Source: Oscillospiraceae bacterium (lineage in GTDB: Bacteria; Bacillota; Clostridia; Oscillospirales; Oscillospiraceae). Taken from it: 64,000 bases of DNA. This document shows positions 57,458-64,000 of the stretch, one piece after another. A program made the translations under genes and the position numbers. The DNA is taken from assembly GCA_015068165.1 (NCBI GenBank), contig SVKZ01000001.1:1-64000 (forward strand), in the 5' to 3' direction. The stretch's first letter is position 1, and every line of letters starts with the position of its first letter. The notes under the pieces were generated by a model. The model saw only the letters and a program-made list of their open reading frames with translations, ran no database searches and was not told the origin of the DNA.

Positions 57458-58845
57458 CAGATTAAGGTCAGGACGCAGGAGGGTACCTGAATATCATCTC
57501 CGTCCACAGGCACTTCCAGCAAAGCAAGGTATTTTACCATATCTTCCCGGGAAATATCTGTACCAAGTAGCGCATTGATTTTCTCAGGCTCAAGCTTGAC
57601 GGTTTTAGGGGCGGGAACGTAGTTGATGATGTCAACCATACCGTCCATTACATCACCGCAACCGAGGAGCTCTACAAGCTCACAGGCGCGCTCTACAGCA
57701 GGAACGGTCATCATCGGGTCGATGTTCTTTTCAAATTTACCGGAGGCGTCGGTTCGCATACCCAGCGCTAAGGCGGTTTTGCGGATAGAAGTGCCGTCAA
57801 AGTTTGCAGATTCAAATACGACAGTTACGGTATCGTCAACGATCTCTGAATTTTCACCACCCATAATGCCGGCAAGACCGATGGGACGGTTTTCATCTGC
57901 AATGACAAGCATACCGGCATTCAAGGAACGCACATTGCCGTCCAGAGTTGTCAGGGTTTCGCCCTCTTCTGCCTCGCGAACAATGATCTTACCGGAGTTG
58001 ACGTACCGGTAATCAAAGGCGTGCATCGGCTGACCATACTCAAGCATAATATAGTTGGTAATATCGACTATGTTATTGATAGGACGCACGCCGTTGGCAC
58101 GGAGGCGCTGACGCATCCACTTGGGGGAAGGACCGATCTTTACATTGGTTACCATTCTTGCGGTATAGCGATTGCACAGCGCTTCTGCTGGTACTTCAAT
58201 GTCCAGCATATCGTACATAGAGCCAGCATTGCTACCGTTTACCGCAGGGGTGTGATGCTTCATGGGCAGACCGAAAGCAGCAGCGGATTCCCGGGCCAGA
58301 CCGATGATAGAGTAGCAGTCGGGACGGTTGTTGGTAATCTCAAAATCAACCACAGTATCGTCATTTCCAATGACGGTATTGATATCATCGCCGGGCTTGC
58401 AATCTTCCTCAATAATCCAAATACCGTCCTCGATGGCATAGGGGAAATCACCAAGGGTAAGATTCAGCTCTTTCAGAGAGCAAAGCATACCGCAGGAAAC
58501 CTCGCCGCGGAGTTTGCCTTTTGTGATATGGATGCCGCCGGGCAGATAGGAGTTGTGCAAGGCGGCGGGAACAAGATCGCCTTCCTTCACATTTTGCGCG
58601 CCGGTAACGATCTGCACAGGCTCGTCCTTACCCACATCTACCTGACAGACCCACATATGATCAGAATTTTCGTGGCGAACAATGGACAGGATTTTACCCA
58701 CAACCACATTGCGGATTTCGCTGTCCAGCCGCTCGTATGTCTCGACCTTCTGGCCGAAAACGGTAAGTGTATCTACAAATTCTTTATCAGAAATGTGAGA
58801 CAGGTCAACAAATTCTTCGTTGATCCATTTTCTGTTAATCTTCAT
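57457..58845 (-). pseudogene. pheT: Phenylalanine--tRNA ligase beta subunit, N-terminal part (truncated by frameshift)
   Basis: MKINRKWINEEFVDLSHISDKEFVDTLT…IVTGAQNV…NRPDCYS…; ends DIQVPSCVLTLI* where VPS(F)RPDLNLMADIAEEV is expected. Confidence 0.88.
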
Positions 58846-58857
58846 AGTAGAACCTCC

Positions 58858-59901
58858 TTAGAACTGGTTCAGGAAACGAACGTCGTTGTCGAAAATCAGG
58901 CGTAGGTCGTTGATCTTTCTGCGGCCCATTGCCATTCTCTCAAGACCCATACCAAAGGCAAAGCCCGAGTACTTCTCGGGGTCAATGCCGCAGCCTTCCA
59001 GAACCTTGGGATGAACCATACCGGCACCCAACAGCTCAATCCAGCCTTCTCCGTGGCAGGTGGAACAGACTTGACCGTCAACCTCACCGGTGCCGTGGCA
59101 CTTGTGGCACTGCATATCCATTTCGCAACTGGGTTCTGTAAAGGGGAAGTGGTGAGGACGGAAGCGCATCTGAGCATCTTCGCCATAGAGGCTTCTCATT
59201 AGGGTGATCAGTGCGGCTTTTAGGTTACCCATTGTGATATGTTCATCAATCACAAGCCCCTCAATTTGGTGGAACATAGGGGAGTGGGTTGCATCCGCTT
59301 CGTCTTTACGGTACACACGGCCGGGAGCCAAAATGCAGATAGGGGGCTTTGCGTTCTCCATTGCACGGATTTGCATCGGGCTGGTCTGGGTGCGAAGCAG
59401 AAGGGAGTCGTCATCGGTAAAATAGAAGGTATCGGAGCGGTCCCGGGCAGGGTGTCCCTCCTCGGTATTCAGACGTGTGAAATTATATTCAGCAAGTTCA
59501 ACCTCGGGACCCTCAATGATCGTATAACCGCGGCTGACAAACAAAGCTTTAATCTCCTGAAGAACCTGATTCATAGGATGTTCCTTGCCCATAATCACAG
59601 GGGTTCCGGGTATAGTAACATCCAAGCTTTCTTCCGCGAGCTTTTTCTCAAGAACTGCTGCATTTACGGCAGCCTTTCTTTCTTCCAATTTAATTTCGAT
59701 CTCATTTCGGACAGCATTAGCAACCTGACCCATAACGGGGCGTTCCTCCGGTGTCAGCTTGCCCATCAGTTTTAGTACTGCGGTAAGTTCACCTTTTTTT
59801 CCAAGGTATTTTATACGAAGATCTTCAAGAACTGCAGGGGAATCTGCCTCGTTCAGCGCAGCAATCGCCTGTTGGCGGATGTGCTCTAACTGTTGTTTCA
59901 T
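58858..59901 (-). CDS. pheS: Phenylalanine--tRNA ligase alpha subunit
   Basis: RIKYLGKKGELTAVLK…GYTIIEGPEVE…HPARDRSDTFYF…FGMGLERMAM. Confidence 0.96.
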   Translation of the reverse strand: MKQQLEHIRQQAIAALNEADSPAVLEDLRIKYLGKKGELTAVLKLMGKLTPEERPVMGQVANAVRNEIEIKLEERKAAVNAAVLEKKLAEESLDVTIPGTPVIMGKEHPMNQVLQEIKALFVSRGYTIIEGPEVELAEYNFTRLNTEEGHPARDRSDTFYFTDDDSLLLRTQTSPMQIRAMENAKPPICILAPGRVYRKDEADATHSPMFHQIEGLVIDEHITMGNLKAALITLMRSLYGEDAQMRFRPHHFPFTEPSCEMDMQCHKCHGTGEVDGQVCSTCHGEGWIELLGAGMVHPKVLEGCGIDPEKYSGFAFGMGLERMAMGRRKINDLRLIFDNDVRFLNQF

Positions 59902-59924
59902 AGTAATTCTCCTTCCAAATAATA

Positions 59925-60175
59925 AAAAACACCTTCATCCCGGTTCGGGACGAAGGATAACCTCCGCGGTACCACCCGCAATTCGCCGTATGGCGCAGCT
60001 CATCGGTGCAAACACACCTGCGATTTTTAACGGAATCACCCGACGCACCCTACTGAAAGTTCAGGTGAGCAACTCGTGGGGGAAAGCCCGTTGCTGCACG
60101 TAAGCGGTTTCCACCATCCCGCTCTCTCTATGATTACGCAAACCAGCAAAAGACAACCCAGTCAATGCATTTATC
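59925..60175 (-). ncRNA. T-box leader of pheST
   Basis: Minus strand T-box core GCGGGTGGTACCGCGG (59964-59979) and terminator CCTTCGTCCCG(aa)CCGGGATGAAGG-TGTTTTTT (59925-59955); candidate TTC (Phe) specifier at 60055-60057. Confidence 0.88.
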
Positions 60176-60291
60176 TATTTCTGATTAAGAATAACACATA
60201 AATTTTGAAAAGGCAAGTGTTTATTTACGTATAAGTGCACTATTTTTCGAATAAAAATGTTACCAAGACACTTAACTTAGGGAGGAAATTT

Positions 60292-60852
60292 ATGAAACGG
60301 CTAATTTACCTAATCTTTATAATTTGTCTGCTTTGCGGATGCCAAGAGGGCGATATACAAATGGATATGGCATTGAATTTTAGACAAAAGCTTCTTGCAG
60401 GGAACGGATGTTCTTTTGTTGCTGAGATCACAGCGGATTACGGCGATATGATCTATCAGTTTTCTATGTGCTGTCAGGGCGATCGGCAAGGAAATCTTGT
60501 GTTTTCCGTAACCGAACCGGAAAGCATTTCCGGTATTACCGGAACGATAACAGAAACCGGCGGACATCTTACCTTTGATGGAACGGCGTTGTCTTTTGCA
60601 ACAATTGCAGATGGGCAGGTTACGCCTGTTACAGCACCTTGGCTTTTTCTAAAGACCTTACGTAGCGGTTACATAGTTTCCTATGCATCTGTTGAGGATT
60701 CAACCTATCTGCAGATTGATGACAGCTATCATGATAAGGCGTTGCATTTAGATATTTGGCTGGATGGGGAGAATGTACCCGTTCGAGGGGAGATTCTTTG
60801 GGAAGGAAGACGGATTTTGTCAATAGTCGTGAAGGATTTCCTAATTTTGTAA
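60292..60852 (+). CDS. Putative lipoprotein
   Basis: MKRLIYLIFIICLLCGCQEGD lipobox; ggaggaaattt RBS; no family recognised. Confidence 0.65.
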   Translation: MKRLIYLIFIICLLCGCQEGDIQMDMALNFRQKLLAGNGCSFVAEITADYGDMIYQFSMCCQGDRQGNLVFSVTEPESISGITGTITETGGHLTFDGTALSFATIADGQVTPVTAPWLFLKTLRSGYIVSYASVEDSTYLQIDDSYHDKALHLDIWLDGENVPVRGEILWEGRRILSIVVKDFLIL

Positions 60853-60983
60853 CCACTTGTCGTTTCTTGCATAGGATAAATCACAGATGCTACCGTATAT
60901 TTTCCTTTTGTGCGTGGGAGAATATCATCAGCCGCGTTACATATGGACATTAATGGTAGCGTTGGCAATGATTTCTCCGGAGT

Positions 60984-61364
60984 GTGAAAATGATGGACAG
61001 TACCGTCAGACGTGGTGATATATTCTATGCAGACCTATCCCCGGTGATAGGCAGTGAACAAGGTGGCACACGGCCGGTCCTTATTGTGCAAAATGATACA
61101 GGAAACCGATATTCTCCAACGGTAATTGCGGCGGCGATCACAAGCCAAACAGGGAAGGCAAGACTGCCTACACATATCAATATTTCTGGTGGCAGTGTGG
61201 GACTCAGCAAGGACTCGGTTATTCTCTTAGAACAAATACGCACCATTGATAAGCGCAGATTGCGAGAGCATATGGGAAAACTGGATGATCAGCATATGCT
61301 GCTTGTTGATGAGGCAATCGCTGTAAGCTTTGGCCTTCAGGACAACAGATTTTCGCATCAATAA
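60984..61364 (+). CDS. mazF: MazF/PemK-family endoribonuclease toxin (EndoA/NdoA type)
   Basis: [48 protein letters not shown]…[13 protein letters not shown]. Confidence 0.93.
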   Translation: MKMMDSTVRRGDIFYADLSPVIGSEQGGTRPVLIVQNDTGNRYSPTVIAAAITSQTGKARLPTHINISGGSVGLSKDSVILLEQIRTIDKRRLREHMGKLDDQHMLLVDEAIAVSFGLQDNRFSHQ

Positions 61365-61428
61365 ATGTCCCCTCGTTCGAGCAGAACGGGGGGCATTTAT
61401 TGTTGTGTGGTTGCACTTTGTTAGGCTG

Positions 61429-61932
61429 CTACTCGGCCGGCGGGACAGTATGGGAATCGATAAGCAAAATCTGATCCTGCGTGAGTGTAACAAACCTTTT
61501 AACCTCATTATCCGCATCCAAAACATTGATTTCCACTGAATTGAGTCCTGTATAAGTAAGAATGGTCATAGCGATACAGGATGTGGCGATCGTGAATGGC
61601 ATTCCGATTAGTTCGTTAAAATGATGACTCAGGTATATGTGGATGCGACCGTCAGAAACAGTGTAGTCGATCAGACTGCACCCAACAGGGAAGGGGGAGT
61701 AAAGGCCACTATTATTCGGCCCCTCTAAATAATGCGTAAGAAGCTCTCTATCTGAGGAAAATTCTTCACCTTCCCGTAATTCATATGAAAGAACACGATT
61801 ACCGGTTGAAAGATCAAAGGAAATCAACGGGTAATAGAAGTAAACCGGCTTCGTATAAAAGCTTTCAGACTGATTCCAGCAACCTGAGAGGAGAATTACG
61901 CAGATGAGAACTGCGGAAAACAATCGTTTCAT
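61429..61932 (-). CDS. GerMN-domain lipoprotein
   Basis: MKRLFSAVLICVILLSGCW lipobox; PVYFYYP…LLTHYLEGPNNSGLYSPFPVGCSLIDYTVSDGRIHIYLSHHFNEL typical of GerMN. Confidence 0.8.
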   Translation of the reverse strand: MKRLFSAVLICVILLSGCWNQSESFYTKPVYFYYPLISFDLSTGNRVLSYELREGEEFSSDRELLTHYLEGPNNSGLYSPFPVGCSLIDYTVSDGRIHIYLSHHFNELIGMPFTIATSCIAMTILTYTGLNSVEINVLDADNEVKRFVTLTQDQILLIDSHTVPPAE

Positions 61933-63365
61933 ATTTCGTCCTCCTTGTTGTGTACTGGAAAATGCAGAGTAAATACGGTACCGGCGCCAACTGTGCTTTC
62001 CACAGCAATATCACCCTTATGCTTGCGAACGAGTTCTTTTACAATGCTAAGGCCAAGACCGCTTCCTCCGGTCGACCGGGAACGGGCTTTGTCCACACGA
62101 TAGAACCGGTCAAAAATGTAGGGTAATGACTCTTCGGGAATGCCGTTTCCTTCATCCCTGACAGTCAGTATTGCGGTATCTTCTGTTCTTTCAAGTATAA
62201 TATACAGATTTCCGCCCGGTTTGTTGTATTTAATACCGTTTTCTATTAAATTAAATATAATCTGATATAGGTCATCTTCGCTGGCAAGAACAGGGCAGGT
62301 GTCTGTTAAGCGTGTCTGTATTTTAACATTTTGTATTTCTGCCAGAGGGGAGAGCATACGGATAGCCCGATGTGCTGTGGATGCCATTTCTATAATTTGG
62401 GAGCTTTCAATCAGGTTTGCATCCGCTTTGGAAAGAGACAGTAGCTTCTGCGACATTCTGTTTAGACGGTCTGCTTCATTGCCAATATCCTCTACAAATT
62501 CCCGGACAGTATCCATATCCATCTCATTTTGCAAAATGGAATCTGAAAGAAGCTTGATGGAGGCAAGAGGCGTTTTGAGCTCGTGGGAAGCATTAGAAAC
62601 AAACTGCTTACGGGTGTCCTCCATTGCCTGAAGGCGGGTAAGAAGTTCGTTAAATTCTTGACCCAATATCGCAATTTCGTTATTACCCTTTACCTCTACG
62701 CGGTGGGAGTATTCACCCTCACGAATGGTATTCATAGAATATATAAGGTGATTGACACGCTTTGTGAAGGCCCTGGAAAGAAGAAGGGAGAATAATATAA
62801 CGGCAAGCTCAAGGAGCATAGTAATTGTCAGTACATTTTTTTGAATAGAGGCAATCAGTGCGCCCTGCGTTGCATCATACTCCGTCAGGTATACGCATCC
62901 AAGTAAGGAGCCGTAAGACATAATGGGCGAAGCTGCACGGGAAAACATTTTGCCATCCTGATAATCGGATATGAAGACATCATACCCGTTCAAAGCCTGT
63001 ACGACCTCCGGAAGCAAAATGTTACAGTCAACTGCAGAGGCAGAGTGCAGCGAGTCATAAATCGCCATACCGTTGCTGTCTGTGATAATTAACCGCGTTA
63101 CACGCAATGTACCCATTTTCTGCACTGTATTCGTTACATTGTCGGGCGTGATCACAGGCAATGCCTGAATTTCCGTAGCAATCAAATGGCAACGTTCGAT
63201 CATTGTCGCTTCTTTGTTTTTGCTGATCATATTCTGACTGGAGTTGGAAATATAGATATTCAAAAACAGCATCACAAACATAGAGACCGTTACATAAATG
63301 AGTGCCACCTGAAAATGTGTACTGATATGCCGTTTTCTGTTATTGTTTGCGGAAAAAATAGCCAA
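61929..63365 (-). CDS. Two-component sensor histidine kinase
   Basis: Two TM, HAMP-like region, FVSNASHELKTPLASIKLLSDSI, NLIENGIKYN, DEGNGIPEESLPYIFDRFYR, GGSGLGLSIVKELV. Confidence 0.96.
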   Translation of the reverse strand: MAIFSANNNRKRHISTHFQVALIYVTVSMFVMLFLNIYISNSSQNMISKNKEATMIERCHLIATEIQALPVITPDNVTNTVQKMGTLRVTRLIITDSNGMAIYDSLHSASAVDCNILLPEVVQALNGYDVFISDYQDGKMFSRAASPIMSYGSLLGCVYLTEYDATQGALIASIQKNVLTITMLLELAVILFSLLLSRAFTKRVNHLIYSMNTIREGEYSHRVEVKGNNEIAILGQEFNELLTRLQAMEDTRKQFVSNASHELKTPLASIKLLSDSILQNEMDMDTVREFVEDIGNEADRLNRMSQKLLSLSKADANLIESSQIIEMASTAHRAIRMLSPLAEIQNVKIQTRLTDTCPVLASEDDLYQIIFNLIENGIKYNKPGGNLYIILERTEDTAILTVRDEGNGIPEESLPYIFDRFYRVDKARSRSTGGSGLGLSIVKELVRKHKGDIAVESTVGAGTVFTLHFPVHNKEDEI

Positions 63366-64000
63366 CGCCCCATTTCGTCATAAGGTACTGCGGCTCTGCC
63401 GGATCGTCTTCAAGTTTCTCGCGCAGTCTGCGAATGTGAACATCTACAGTGCGAATATCACTTCTGTACTCATAAGACCAGACGCTGTCGAGTAAATTCT
63501 CCCGTGAATACACCTTGTTCGGGTTTTTCATAAGAAATTCGATCATATCATATTCCCGTGCGGTCAGATCGACCAGTTGACCGGATTTGTATGCGTTTCG
63601 GGCATCAAGATCCAGTGTAATATTGCCGATCGTCAAGGTGTTACCGTGTTCAGCGCCGGTTGCACTGCGACGGAGCAATGCGCGTATCCGTGCCTTTAGT
63701 TCAAGAATATTAAAAGGTTTTGTAATGTAATCGTCAGCCCCGTTTTCGAAGCCCATCAGTTTGTCAATATCATCGGTCTTAGCAGTCAGAAGAATAATTG
63801 GCACATTGGAGAACTCCCTGATCTGGGCGCATGCCACAAGTCCGTCTAAATTCGGCATCATTACATCGAGAATGATCAGATCCGGTTGTTCCTGTTTCGC
63901 CAGTTCTACCGCCTCAAGACCGTCTTTCCCGGTAACGGTTTTGTAACCGTCATTTTGCAGGTTAAAGCGTATGCCTTTGACTAAAAGCTCTTCGTCATCT
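63340..64000 (-). CDS. OmpR/PhoB-family response regulator (5' end truncated by window)
   Basis: Open frame to the window edge (DDEELLVKGIRFNLQNDGYKTV…LIILDVMMPNLDG…); receiver + winged-helix (YSRENLLDSVWSYEYRSDIRTVDVHIRRLREKLEDDP). The ORF-track start at 63861 is internal. Confidence 0.94.
   Translation of the reverse strand, partial: DDEELLVKGIRFNLQNDGYKTVTGKDGLEAVELAKQEQPDLIILDVMMPNLDGLVACAQIREFSNVPIILLTAKTDDIDKLMGFENGADDYITKPFNILELKARIRALLRRSATGAEHGNTLTIGNITLDLDARNAYKSGQLVDLTAREYDMIEFLMKNPNKVYSRENLLDSVWSYEYRSDIRTVDVHIRRLREKLEDDPAEPQYLMTKWGVGYFFRKQ

Noticed and set aside
57455-57490. Programmed -1 ribosomal frameshift in pheT
   Set aside because: No canonical X_XXY_YYZ heptamer (sequence is GTACCCTCCTGCGTC) and no obvious downstream pseudoknot; sequencing error or mutation is more likely. 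Kept only as an anomaly.
58021-58905. 294-aa plus-strand ORF
   Set aside because: Entirely antisense to pheT/pheS, no recognisable domain; product of codon bias on the opposite strand.

Overview
64 kb chromosomal window from a spore-forming Clostridia-type Firmicute (spoIIR, spoVAD/spoVAE, GerMN lipoprotein, addAB, T-boxes), probably a gut Oscillospirales-like lineage (inference). Most of it is core genome: ddh(3' end)-lysA, queA-tgt-yajC, a cobalamin-riboswitch module (DUF4430 lipoprotein + ECF S component), a CDF transporter, a GPH symporter + M20 peptidase, an alpha/beta-hydrolase/acyltransferase fusion + DUF6320-like protein, tRNA-Thr, a ThrE-like exporter, DegV, HxlR/copper ATPase, truA, an AGCS symporter, T-box-cysS-polA-rimI-tsaD, a TetR/ABC exporter, a complete eight-gene aromatic amino-acid operon, ispE, spoIIR, addBA, spoVAD-spoVAE, a second ABC exporter, a deacetylase-like protein, ireB, T-box-pheS-pheT (pheT frameshifted), an orphan MazF, and a two-component system. 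No CRISPR array, prophage, transposase or integrase was seen. The most interesting signals are in the non-coding and overlooked small-ORF layer: (1) an unannotated 21-aa leader peptide (MTTLFAATYFYFNYYYFFMKK) plus terminator/antiterminator upstream of the aro operon, i.e. a classical Phe/Tyr ribosome-mediated attenuator in a Firmicute; (2) an in-frame internal ribosome-binding site inside the copper ATPase gene that would release a free CopZ-like chaperone; (3) a 41-aa Asn/Gln-only-type peptide at the end of the spoVAD-spoVAE operon; (4) a leader with several mutually complementary segments and a terminator upstream of an ABC exporter; (5) a sigma-F-like promoter nested in a terminator hairpin before spoIIR; (6) a predicted pseudokinase; (7) a PM20D1-like M20 peptidase; (8) tRNA-Thr fragments, inverted and direct, just downstream of the intact tRNA gene.
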